From Nissolia schottii (lineage: Eukaryota > Streptophyta > Magnoliopsida > Fabales > Fabaceae), in assembly GCA_003254905.1 (NCBI GenBank), contig QANU01029220.1, forward strand, positions 1,389,770 to 1,453,769: a stretch of DNA of 64,000 bases, read 5' to 3'. Both the position numbers and the translations under genes were made by a program. The notes under the pieces are model-generated. The model had not been told where the DNA came from, ran no database searches, and was given only the letters and a program-made list of their open reading frames with translations. Shown here piece by piece: positions 34,320 to 46,211 of the stretch. The first letter of the stretch is position 1. Every line of letters begins with the position of its first letter.

Positions 34320-37300
34320 GAATACGAAGGAGAAGAATATCCCAAAGGTTTAGTGGGGGAAAGCATGATGATGGATGCACAGTGGATCTTTCACCTATAT
34401 GTTGTAGACTTGGCCCCACACACAAGCTTCTTTTCAATTAAGTACTATAGAAGCACTCAAATGCCCTTAACCCCACTTGCATTGCATGCTTTTTGTGATT
34501 TTAATCATACAGCACCCAATTCCCTTCATCAAGTTGTAGGAGTGAAGAAGGCCCTTTTTCTATTTTAATTTCCAATTTCTAATTTTTCATTTTCCATATT
34601 CAAAGGAGTTATCACTTATCATAGCATGCTTTTGATGCATTACTATGTTGACTAATCCCAACCAACAACAACAACAACAACAACACTCTTTGGTTTTATG
34701 AGACATTATGGTACTCATTTTTTTCCCTCTTTAGTTGTTGCCCTCCCTAGCTAAAACCTATTATTATTCCCATCTTTCCCTGTAATTCCTTGTCTCTTAG
34801 GATTACTTGCATGAATAAAACTATATACTAAAAAGCATTATATTCACTTCCAATTCATATTATATATATATGTATGTATGTATGTATGGTAGTTTCTGAT
34901 TTAAGGCCACCCTATATCTCTGGCTTCGCTCACTTCAATTTAATTCTGGTGCTGCTTCTTCTACTTCATCTACTTTCTTCAATTTTGTTATGCTTCCTAC
35001 ATCATCAAAAGAATGTTCACTGGTACGTTTTTACTGCTTTCAAAATTGAACAATTTCCAATGCAATTCTATTGGCGTGTGTTTGGTGAAAAGGCCTATAA
35101 AATCTGTTAGCATAGGTAGTGGTTAGGAGGAGCCAATTTTATTTCATATTATAAGCATATTCTAGTTGACTTGTACACCTTCAGAAGCAGTTAAAGGCTT
35201 CCACTACTTTCTGTTACAAAGATGAAAGCACTTCTGTTTTGTCAGGTATATATAGAAAAAGAAAAAAATTCAATAGAAAAATAAGCAGCATGCTATGCAG
35301 ATTCTGTCTGCGCAAGAAATTCCAAGAGAAAAAGGACAAAAGAGAAAAGGATAAAACCTTCTTTGTGTTGTGTGAGGGTAAATTGGTTAGAGAACTTTTA
35401 TCAATTGGAGAAGAGAGAATGTTCACATAATTGGCTAAATGCCTTATTAGTAAATGCTATGTATGGGTGAGAATCAAGCGTCCTTAGCTAGCAGTGTCAA
35501 TCAAGTTCGTCCTCCAAATTATGAAAAGTAATGAATTTGTCCCTAAAAGTTGCTAATAGCCAATCAAATTAGTTACTGAGAAGGATTAACTTGGCTGTCG
35601 CTGAAGAACTTAACCGAGGTTGTCAACTATGTAACAAATTTAAAAGTTTTCTCTACAGGGGATGTCATTAACCATATGCACTTTCGGAATTTTGGCTATG
35701 ATTCATTGGAATTGAGATCTGTGAGAATTATTACCTCTAAGGAAAAAAAAGGTTCCTTGTTATAAGGCCTGTGCCATCTTGTTTGGAAGGGGAAAAAAAT
35801 AATTTGAAGGGTTTTCTCGTTGTGTCTTGTTGAAAGCAATTGGTGCTATGCCTCAAACACAATGCCTTTTTTTTTTAGTATTTGGCTTTTACCTAACTCT
35901 GTCTGTCAAAGCATAGACCAAATTGCATGTTAGATTCCAACAAATGAACGGTGGAAAAAGGCCTAACACTAAGGTCATATATATCTTTCTCTAGTTATCT
36001 CCATATTTTTCCCATGCTTATTCCCAAATTTGAAGCAACTCTCACGTAAAACGTGTCAAGTTCAAGTATTACGTATGAAAAAATCAGCGCTATCAGAGTG
36101 ACTCAAGCCAGATTACAGTAGTTGTTAGTTCAAAGAAAACGTGTTATAAGTTGCTTTTATGAGACTAATGTTGAGGTCTTTTTTTAATAAGTTGTGTTAT
36201 TTAGATTTGTTTGTCTCAGAATCGTATCTACTCATGTCTTATTTATTATTGGATGAAATTTTAATAGGATATACAATACTCTATTAGCATATTAATGGAT
36301 GAAGTATGAGTCAGTAAAATGTCTCATGCTAAATAAGTACGAAGAATATTTTAGTAATTGCTTGAATACAAATTTGTCATTAAAATACTCAAAGTCGGAA
36401 AAATAAGAATAATAAAGATTGGTCCAACCATTTCCAAACCCACAATAGAACCCTCGCAATGTATCCCACCTGGCTTCACCTTCACCCATCGAGACTCAAT
36501 TATGTTTGGCAAATACGGATAAATACAATTGGGAAGAAAAAGAGAAACAAAGGAAGAAAGAAGAAAAAGCTTGGTTTCCACCTTTCTTGGTTAACTATAC
36601 TTGGTAGAGAGGACCACTTCCCTGCCAATTTTATGTTTCAATTAAAAAAGAAAAGGAAAAAATAAAGTCTACATTCAGTTTATTATGATTATGTATCAAA
36701 GTTGGTTGGAGATAGAGAAAGTGACTAAACAAGAGTAACCTCACCTAAAAAAAACATGAATGATCTTTGCCTTGGCTTAGAAAGTTTTTGGTCACACACA
36801 AACTAGTTTGTTTGCTTGGTGCATCACTTTCTCTCAGATTTCCCATATCATTTTCTCAACATAATTTTCATGTATATCCTTACATGCATATGGGATCAAA
36901 AGTACTATCTTCTATAAAGATTGCTGTGTGTGTATTAGTACACATTTACTTTGGAATTATGTACATTTTGATCCAACTCTAAGCTACTAAAAAGTTTCTT
37001 GTATTTTATTTTAGTTATGTTATTTAGGCTCATTTTATGTTAGACATTGTATTGACTCACATTTTATTTATCATTAATGAGATTCAACATAGTTCACACC
37101 TTATTGCGATCTCATCAAATGATAGATGGAGTATGAGTCAACACAATGTCATGTACAGTATATATTTAATATTTTTGCGATTTCATCTAATTAGTATTTT
37201 TTTTATGAATTTGTTCGTATATATTTAATATATATTTACACATGCTGATGTTCAGTTCAATAATTAAATTAGTTTAAAATATAATTAATAACAAAGTCAA

Positions 37301-37998
37301 ATTTTATCAAATATCTTAATACATGAAAATATTTAAATGAATAACAAGAATCTCGCAAATATAATCAATTAAATATCTCTTAACAAATGATAATAATTAA
37401 ATTAATAATTAAAACTAATAACAAAGTCAAATTCTCTTTCTTTATTAAAACTATTCTCTCTTCTTTTTACTTAAAGTAATGTCCACTCTTCTCTTTCTTC
37501 ATTAACTTTGATAAATTCTAAAAGTTTTTTATATTTATTTTATATGTTTTTTATTTAATTTTTGATGAATATGTTCATGTGTGTATATATATATTAAATA
37601 TCTTCACACATGCTAACATTTAATTTAATAATTGAAATTTTAAAATATAATTCATAACAAAGTCTAAATTCTCTCTCTTATTAAATTTAGTAAATATATC
37701 AAATTCTATTAAATATCTTAATACATGCTAGTATTATTAACTACAAAGTCAAATTCTCTATCTTTATTTTTCCTTTAATTAGTTGTAGACCATCATTTAT
37801 TAATTTTTGGTTCTCACAATATAAATAACTCTTTAATTATTAATATTATTTTAATATGCTAGATAGTCCAATTTAAAACAAAACTGAAATCTAAAATTTA
37901 ACCTAGAATTTTTTTTAAAGTTCAAATTAATTATTCTCTTCATTGAATAAAATGATTTGAAATTATATTTTAGAATTATTGTTAGAATTTGTTATTAT
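33136..37998. other. Intergenic, gene-poor, with microsatellites
   Basis: No supportable gene. Holds a (GA)n-(G)n tract at about 33456-33482, (TA)n at about 34287-34316, (AAC)n at about 34664-34683, (TATG)n at 34868-34888 and A/T-rich DNA. A short frame at 34353-34568 has no domain. A diverged segment at 35490-35680 resembles the repeat in NPH3 intron 2 (phrases like AACTTGACCGA and GTTGTCAA). Confidence 0.5.
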
Positions 37999-38495
37999 GG
38001 TTATCAAATTCTCGAGTTAACTTTTAAATTCTTACAAGTTTAGGTCTCAAAATTGAGTTAACTCGCTTAGTAACTTAGATTTGAGTAAATTCAGGTGAAC
38101 TCGGGGCAAACTTAGGATAAACTCACGAGTCCACTATTTTAGTCAAAATTTAACCTCTGAAGCCGTAAAACACAATATTTCTCAAATATTACTCTTAATT
38201 AGGATTTCTAAATAGAATATCTCGACATCTTGACATATGTTAGGTTAATTTATAACATTATGAAATTTTGATATGTTATTTTTTTATGCAGTTTTAATTT
38301 ATTTGTTTTACTTTATGACTTGTGTTTGTTTAATAATGATTGAGAAATGCAATTTTAACTTATATTTTGCTTTTTAGTACATTATATTAATGTATTATAA
38401 AAATATTATTAATTTTTTTATAATGAATAAGTTTTTATGAGTTTACCTTTATAGTTTAGGTAGACACACAAGTTTCACAATCTGATTTGTTAAAA
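37999..38495. mobile_element. Diverged GGTTATCAAA-family element
   Basis: Begins GGTTATCAAATTCTCGAGTTAAC and is rich in AACTCG/GAGTTAACTCG motifs, as in the left end of the element at 13062. Ends indistinctly near a GAGTTTACC segment around 38440-38495. Old and degraded; the right limit is approximate. Confidence 0.5.
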
Positions 38496-39814
38496 TTCTA
38501 TTTATTCCGTATTTTCTTGTGATATTTGAGAGTGCAAAACTTCCGTTTTACACATTCAAATGAGCATTAGCTAAATTACTGCAGCCATGCTTAAGTCACA
38601 TACAAATAATTGGACAGCCTAAATTTCTCTGGAATAATTAATTAGGTATATAATGAAATGGTTATACATCATTCACCTAATCACCTTGTTGATTTCTCCA
38701 ACAAACCAAATCTCAACGGTGGTTTTGGATGCATGGATGATTTTATCCACCAAAATCCAATCGAAGAGATTGGGGAGCAGGAAAAAGAAGCAGGTGTATG
38801 CAATAATGCAAGTCCTGTTTAAATCATGTTTTTGCTTTATCCAAAGCGTATATCCCAAGAACAAAAATATGCCAACATAAAATTAGCATGGTTTCGTTAC
38901 CTTTATAAACATTTGGAATTTTGAATATTTCCCTAAATGAAAATATACAATTTTTTTTTTTGACGTGGATAATATACAATTTGAGGATAAGGAAAAACTT
39001 TTGCATACTTTCAAGTATTATACACGGTCTCAAAGTAATTGGTCCAACGACTTGATATGAACTTTACTTGCAATTTTGGAATCCTGAAATCATCATTTTA
39101 AGAGGACTTTATTTAACTATCATCTCCGCCTAAAATTATGTATTCAATTCATTAAAAAAAAGTTTACCTATTGTTTTAATAAAAATATAATGAGTTTAAT
39201 CGATATATATTAATAGTGTAAAAATTTCTTTTGTTATCATTTAATTAAATCTTATCACATAAATAATAATAATTGAATTTTTTTTCACTATTTAAATGTC
39301 ATGCATATAAAATCATATAATATCACTGTTCAATACATAGATATACCAGCCATTTTATTGAAAAAAAGAAATATTGTTTAATTAAATTTAAACAATTATG
39401 GCCATTAATCAAGAGAAGATAATGTGAAACTTCACTTTGGACCAAAAAACTAATGGAATTTTGCACTGTCGGCACTGGTGCAAGTGCAGGGGGTTTATGT
39501 AACATATTAGTATATATGGTATTATATAAGCATTTTCATCTTATCTCATTCAGTTATCAAATTCTCTTGTTACATGTCAGGAACTGACACAGTAGAGCCT
39601 TAATCAGCTTCATGTTCTTAACTCTGTTGAAGTTTGAAGTAACTCACCAAAGGTACACTAGTAACTAGAGTCAAGTCAAATCAAATTTGCATTTACTATT
39701 CTGTATACTCTTAAGTCTTAATTTGAGTGCATGACAGCAAAATCTGAAATCTTTTGTTGCTTTATTTTATTTTTCTCTCTTTAATAATCTGTAGTTTGAG
39801 GACCCCTCATCTTC
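38496..39814. other. Intergenic, AT-rich, no gene seen
   Basis: A/T-rich with short open frames that overlap on both strands (38650-39030) and lack any domain or codon bias. Nothing else is supported. Confidence 0.5.
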
Positions 39815-40176
39815 TATATATATTATATATATATATATTGAAGGGTCATCTTTCAGAGTTGTGTTCAAATCAATGAGGTTGTCACATGAAAATTGAGGTA
39901 AGGCTTTCTCTCTTGCATTTCTATATTTACATTCTTGCATATTTGCTATATTATTCTCTCTTGCATAAGAGAAATTTTTTCATGTTCCTGGAACACATTT
40001 AATGCGTGCTCTAAGAACATTATCAACCGTTGATTCTTTATTTATTATATGTATTTTAAATATCATAAGTTGAAATGGTAAGAACATGATACACATCATG
40101 TGAATTAATGCAGGCTTTGAAGTAGGAGTTTTTTTTCTTGACCATTGGAGTGTATAGATCACAACAAATAGTAGAA
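39815..40176 (+). promoter_or_regulatory. Core promoter and spliced leader of the NPH3 gene
   Basis: A TATATATA run at about 39816-39838 lies just upstream of a leader segment. ATTGAG|GTAAGG at 39897/39898 and AATGCAG at 40113 make a good 5' UTR intron (39898-40113), leaving about 63 bases of second leader exon before the ATG at 40177. Confidence 0.5.
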
Positions 40177-42852
40177 ATGAAGTTCATGAAACTTGGTACA
40201 AGGCCAGATACTTTCTACACTGAACAAGCCACAAGGTATTCACAACAATCTTTGGTCAAAAAGCATATATAAATATAAATAAGATTCACAAATTAACTTG
40301 TATTATCTTCATGAATGCAGGACTCTGGTATCAGATATACCTGTAGACCTTGTGCTAAAAGTCAATCAGATTACTTATCTGCTACACAAGGTATTAGAAT
40401 TTAGATTGACTGTGATGTGTTTGAGAAAATGACAATGAAAATTTTAGAGTAAACCCGTTGTCAGTGGAAATGGCCCAGGTTATGGAAATGGCCACATTAG
40501 TCTCTAAGGTTGTCAAAAGTCGGTCAAATTAGTCAGGGGATTAACTTGACCGACGCCAAAGGATTAAATCCGACTTTTGACAACTTCAGATACTGATATG
40601 ACTATTTTTATAACTTGGGGACGAACTTGACCGATGTTGACAACTCAATAGACAAATTTGATGGTTTAGTCAAAAATTTTAATTTGGTTCATTCATAATT
40701 CTGTTTTTTTGTTAGCTGCAGTCTCCACTTGTTCCAAAATCTGGCCTCCTACAAAAGCTTTGCACTGATTTTAGTGACTCTGAAGGTGTTTCTCTAGAGA
40801 TTCATGATATACCGGGAGGCGCAGATGCTTTTGAACTCTGTGCCAAGTTCTGTTATGGAATCTCAATCAACATTAGTGCACATAACTTTGTACCTGCATT
40901 CTGTGCTGCCAAGTTCCTCCAAATGGAGGAGTCCATTGAGAAGGGTAACTTTGTAGGGAAACTCGAGGCTTTCTTCGGTTCATGCATTCTTGAAGGCTGG
41001 AAGGACTCCATTGTGACACTGCAGGCCACTGATAAGTTGCCTCAGTGGTCTGAGAATCTTGGCATTATAAGAAAGTGCATTGATTCAATCATTGAGAAGG
41101 TTCTTACACCCCCACAACAGGTAAGAAACTCAAGACCATTAAACTCAGGGAGAGATTATTGCATGAATACAAATTTAACGCTGCTGCATATTTAGGTACG
41201 TTCACAATAAAATTGGCTCGGAAACAAGTGACTATGTATTGAACAAAGTTGGCAGGACCGGGATGTGCCTAAATATGAGAAGCTAAATTTGTATCTATGC
41301 AAGAATTTTTCATTGCTTTTGATATTTTTTGCATGATAATGATTAGTAGTCTTTGCAGGTTAAATGGTCCTACACCTACACTAGGCCTGGCTATACTCGG
41401 AAACACCATCACTCTGTCCCAAAGGATTGGTGGACGGAGGATGTTTCTGATCTTGGAATCGACCTTTTCCGGTGCATAATACTGGCTATCAGATCAACCT
41501 ATGTGCTCCCACCACAGCTTATTGGCGAAGCTTTGCATGTCTATGCTTGCAAGTGGCTACCAGGCCTCACAAGGCTTACAAGTTCAGGAAGTTCAGCATC
41601 ACAAACACAAGAATCCAAGGATAAGAACCAAAAGATCCTTGAAACAATTGTGAGCATGATTCCTTCAGACAGAGGGTCAGTCTCAGTTGGATTCCTGCTA
41701 AGGCTTCTCAGCATTTCAAGCCATGTCGTCGGCGTCTCCCCAGTGACGAAAAACGAACTGATAAAGAGAGCAAGCATACAGTTTGAGGAGGCCAAAGTGA
41801 GTGACTTGATTCATCTTTCGGCATCGTCGTTGGACCAGAAATTCTATGACATAGAGCTAGTCCTGGCAGTTTTGGAGAGTTTCTTGAAGTTTTGGAAAAG
41901 CAAGTTCCCTAGTTCAGTGGATAATAGGCACTTTTTTAGATCTGTCAGAAATGTTGGCAAGCTCATTGATTCCTATCTTCAAGTGGTTGCAAGGGATGAC
42001 AAAATGCCGGTGTCCAAGTTTGTAGCTCTGGCTCAAGCTGTACCGGCTATCAGCCGATCAGAGCACGATGATCTGTACCAGGCAATCAACATCTATCTTA
42101 AGGTGAATTTTACTTTCTTATAAAATTCTCTCAACTTGTTGCATTTTCATCATCTCTTTCTTCGGATACTAGACAAATGAATATGAATTATGCTCTCGAG
42201 TTTGAGTCTTAAGAATAGAAGAAAAACTAGTGCTGCAAGAAACATTTTTTCATAGTGAGTCAACTTGCTCGAACCAAATTATAAACACTATTCACATTCA
42301 CACCAAAACTCCAAAGATTACCTTAAGCACTCAAAACTTTTTCATGGTTATCTTTTTTCTATGGTGCATTCATGATATGGTTTAAGCTCAATGCACAAAC
42401 AGGTGCATCCTGATCTTAGCAAGACAGAAAAGAAGCGCTTGTGCCATATTCTAGAGTGCACAAGACTGTCGGCAGAGGCGCGAGCGCACGCGGTTAAAAA
42501 CGAGCTTCTGCCACTGAGAACAGTGGTGCAGCTTGTCTACTTTGAACAAGAGAAGAAAGGCTCCAAGGAAATCACCAAGAACAACCACCACAAGCTGCAA
42601 AAGCCACATGACAAGAGATCTTTAGGCCTAGACAAGGAAGAATTCACAAGAAGAACAGCAACATCTCTTGCTGAAAGCAGAGAAAAGGGCCAGCACAAGA
42701 GTACAAGATCAGATGGTAAATTGGCGCTGGATTTAGAAAGAAAGATGGTCAGCACCAAAGGAGAAGAAAGCATGTCAGAGTGCAAGTTGGAGTTGGATTC
42801 AAAGAAAATCATGAGAAAGGCAAGGAGTAATAAATCAGAAAAGGGAAGATAG
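40177..42852 (+). CDS. BTB/POZ and NPH3 domain protein (NRL family)
   Basis: Predicted 573-aa member of the NPH3/RPT2-like family, substrate adaptors for CUL3 ubiquitin ligases in phototropism and auxin-linked processes. Exons: 40177-40235, 40321-40390, 40722-41120, 41359-42102, 42403-42852 (1722 nt). The BTB fold covers about 25-130 (SDIPVDLVLKV, VPKSGLLQKL, IPGGADAFELCAKFCYG). The NPH3 domain (about 215-470) starts DWWTEDVSDLGIDLFRCII and includes the conserved DDLYQAINIYLKVHP block followed by KKRLCHILECTRLSAEARAHAV. The C-terminal 90 residues are Lys/Glu-rich and may be coiled or disordered. The exon pattern (short first exon, intron before KWSYTYTRPGY) is that of the family. In gene order it matches, from memory, Arabidopsis At5g47800. 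The actual E3 partner and signalling role are inference. Confidence 0.93.
40450..40680. repeat. Inverted-repeat insertion in NPH3 intron 2
   Basis: GGTTGTCAAAAGTCGG (about 40507) is mirrored by CCGACTTTTGACAACT (about 40580), with ACTTGACCGA repeated inside and after. The block is GC-richer than the intron around it and resembles 35490-35680. Likely a small repeat insertion; no target duplication was fixed. Confidence 0.5.
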
Positions 42853-44349
42853 AAAAACTGGAATAATAATTATAGTTATGATCTTTGAAGAATTCAGAGA
42901 AAATGTTATTCCCCCCTATATTATATGTGCAATTTGTAACAACCTCAATTCTTATTATTATTATTTCTTTTGACCATATGTCATAAATGTAAGCAGTGTA
43001 TGATCCTTTTGTAATGTAATTTTCTATCTCCCTAAAAGAGTTGTTATGCTTATGTATGTGTTTATCCCAAGTGGTCAATGCAACAAATGCAGCTGAATTA
43101 TCAAATACTCAAATACAACTTTTACATGACGTCTCAATTACATTAAAGAAATCAAATCTATTACTGTGTTTGTGCAGATGAACAAGTGATGTTACTATGT
43201 TCACTAAGGTCTACGTGATGAGCAAGCATTGTTCTTGGCGATCACAAGACAACAACATCAAAGCCCCAGGTGCTGCTGCCAAACGCCCCAAACTTTAGAG
43301 CAATCAGCAGACAGTGAAGCACCATATATAGGAAAGGCCATGCCCTGCATTTGATAAACTGGAATAATAACTATATATGACACCCCATGAAATGTATAGC
43401 GACTTACTTCATCATGAACAACACGGACTCTCCAATATTTACCCAAATTTGTTGTGAACCGGATAGAAGAAATGTATCCGTCCTGATTGTATAAGGATAA
43501 ATTTAATATGCAGTGTTTGCTACGTCATCATATGAGATGTTGTATACTACATAAAATAATATTATCATTTAATTATAAAAAAAATTATAATCAAAAGTAT
43601 AAACTTAATATATAAATAATAATAAATATTTTTTATTAAATAAAAATTAATAAATAAATATTCTTATTCAAATATTTTTTTATTTTTAAGTATAATTATT
43701 TTAAATATTTCTTTTTTTTTCAATATAAAATTATGTATAGTTTAATTAATATTTATTTTTTGTATATTTTTATTAAAATTATATACTTTTGTATTTTTAT
43801 TTAATTAATATTTATTTTTTAGATACGAATGCATAAAAGATGTTCCTTAAAATGATGAAAATGAGAGAACTCTTTCCAAATGTAAAACAAGGTTCCGACT
43901 TAAATGGACCAAGATCTCTTATAGACCAATTTGGTCCTTAAATCTAAACCATAAAAAAAATAATGGATGGTTAAAATTATATGCAAAAAATAAAAACATA
44001 ATAATTTTATTTTTTTATTTTAATAGTTCTTTTATTTGATTTACCAATTTTAGCCCTCACCGTTTTTATAATTTTCTTGAGATGTCCTTCTCTCAAATAT
44101 CTCCCATTACCCTTTTTCTGCCCTTTTTCGGTGTCAGCGTTGCCCCACCTCCACCAGCACCACCAGAGCCACCACCTCCACCGCCAGAGCCACCGCTTCT
44201 CCATTAGGCCGACAATTAAATCAAAACCTAGCAAATCAACACAAACACACCAGAATCCTCCATAAACAAATTAAGAAATTAAAATTAGAAGAACTAAAGA
44301 TTTAGCTAGATAGAGAGAGAGAGAGAGAGAGATTTGAGGCATCTATAAT
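42853..44349. other. Intergenic, no gene seen
   Basis: NPH3 3' UTR then A/T-rich DNA. A proline-rich-looking (CCACCN)n stretch at 44130-44200 has no continuing frame, and a GA microsatellite lies at 44311-44332. Confidence 0.5.
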
Positions 44350-44565
44350 CACTACAAGAAAATTGACTATTTCCGTCCAAACATTACCGATGAACGCGAC
44401 TATAGTCGAAAAAATGAATACTTCCGACGATAACCGGTTCAGAAAAATAAACCAGGGGAAATGACATGAAATTACTGTAGCCAAAGTTAACCGACAATAA
44501 AAGCGACAGTAACTGTTGGCGGGAAAGGGCACGAATAACCTTAACGTCGATCGAGTCAGACGGAA
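44350..44565. mobile_element. CACTA (En/Spm) transposon end
   Basis: Starts CACTACAAGAAAATTGAC, the classic CACTA terminus, followed by subterminal TTCCG/CCGAC motifs (44370-44500). The opposite end is not found next to it; the sequence passes into a GGTTATCAAA-family fragment. A truncated or chimeric remnant. Confidence 0.65.
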
Positions 44566-44936
44566 TATGGTGACCAATGATAAACAACGGAGCATGAAGC
44601 ACAATGGAGAAGCACAACGGAGCACGATGACACGACAGAGTACGATTGCAGGCGTAGCTGTGAATGACAACTCTAAAACATTCAAACGACCTAAATTTAA
44701 AAACTCAGAAGCGTACAAAACGACGTCGTTTTTGCTAGTCAAACGTCGTTTTGCTTGTTTTATCCTCCTGCGGTAAACTCGCCAGTAAACTTGCAATTTT
44801 ATGCGAGTTTACACGAGTTTACCCTAGTTCAGTCGACTTTAGCCAAAAACAAGTTTATATGAGAGTTAGCTCGATTTTATTATTTAGGAACGTAAGCTTG
44901 TACGATTTTACGAGTTAAAATGCGATTTTAATAACC
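44566..44936. mobile_element. GGTTATCAAA-family fragment (right end)
   Basis: Matches 13690-14034 over its length: GATTGCAGGCG, GAATGACAAC, AAACGACGTCGTTTT, repeated GCGAGTTTACACGAGTTTACC, and the same terminus ending ATAACC. Its left end is missing or replaced by the CACTA remnant. Confidence 0.75.
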
Positions 44937-45696
44937 TTGGAGATAAGAATGGAACTCCAATAATTTTTATTATTAAAAAATTACCTGTAACAATTTGATC
45001 CCTAATCTAACCAAGTCCAAGTTAAAAGGCTCCAGTAAAACAATGGGAAGTTTATTTTACCTTCCAAATTCTTCTTTCTTCTCTCACCAGAAAGTGGTAT
45101 TCAAAAAGTTTATTTCTTCTGGCCAATAATCCATTTTTTACTTTTATTTTCAATTACTTATTTTACCCACTTTTGTAAATTAATTTATTCACATTGTTTT
45201 TGTTCAATAATGTTTACTCTTGCAATTAGTCCCTCACTTATAAAAAGTATTAAATATTTTTTATTGTGGGTATCACATGATTCTTGTACTCATAGTTTTA
45301 AATAATTTTAGTCAAAATAACGGTTAATTTTTCATATGTGTAAATAAATCACAATGCTTTCCATCCTTTGCTTGTTCTTACTAAATTCCAAAGCATGCCG
45401 GAGAATCATGTATCCTTCTTCTTTCTCTGCTTTTTCTAAAGGGTAAGTCCCACTCCTCCCATTTCACAATTTCTATACTTCTCCATCTTGATTTTCTTTT
45501 TTAATGCCTTCTTCTTTACTATTCAATTAATCTAGAGATCTAATATTCTTTAGGCCTAATTTTTTCTAAGAAAAATCTTTTTGGGGGTGGGGGTGTTCAA
45601 TTCATGGCCATATCTAGTCACAAAGTTGATGTCTTCTTGATTGTTGCAAGCAGAGGTAAACTTAATTAATAACATTTTTTTTTTCTTGTGGAACTG

Positions 45697-45846
45697 CACG
45701 ACAAGAAAAACTGATTTTCATTGAGAATTTTCTTTTTTTGACTATGTGATTTTGCTACAAAATTTGTCAGAAATACTGATTTTGTGACAGATTTGATCAT
45801 TTTTTAGCGGACAATTCCACCAAAAATTATTATTTTTCTTGTAGTG
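45697..45846. mobile_element. 150-bp CACTA-type MITE
   Basis: Left CACGACAAGAAAAACTG and right (inverted) CACTACAAGAAAAATAAT; internally TTTTGCTACAAAATTTGTCAG-like sequence. Near-matching 3-base flanks CTG/CTA fit CACTA target duplications. Non-coding. Confidence 0.6.
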
Positions 45847-46211
45847 CTAGGTATATGAATTTTGTGCATACCGTTGAAATTGTTAGTTTCCCTGATTGTC
45901 CCTAGTAGTTATGTAAGTTAATTGGAGATGAATTCATGTGAGCTCTCTCCAAGATCATGTTTTTGCTTTCGTTGTTGTTTTTTTTATTTATTTATTTATT
46001 TATTTTTATCAAGGCATCCACACCTTGTTATAAGGTTTTGTTTTCTATGGTTAAGGGGTATAAAATTAGGTTTGCCCCAATCTAACAACTTGGCAATTAA
46101 ACTTCTATTTAGATTGAATTTGAATTTGAGTTTGAGTTTAAGTAAAACAGATCCAATGCGATTTTGGATGCATTCAAGATATCCATTTTCGTAGTAATCG
46201 AGTTCACACAA

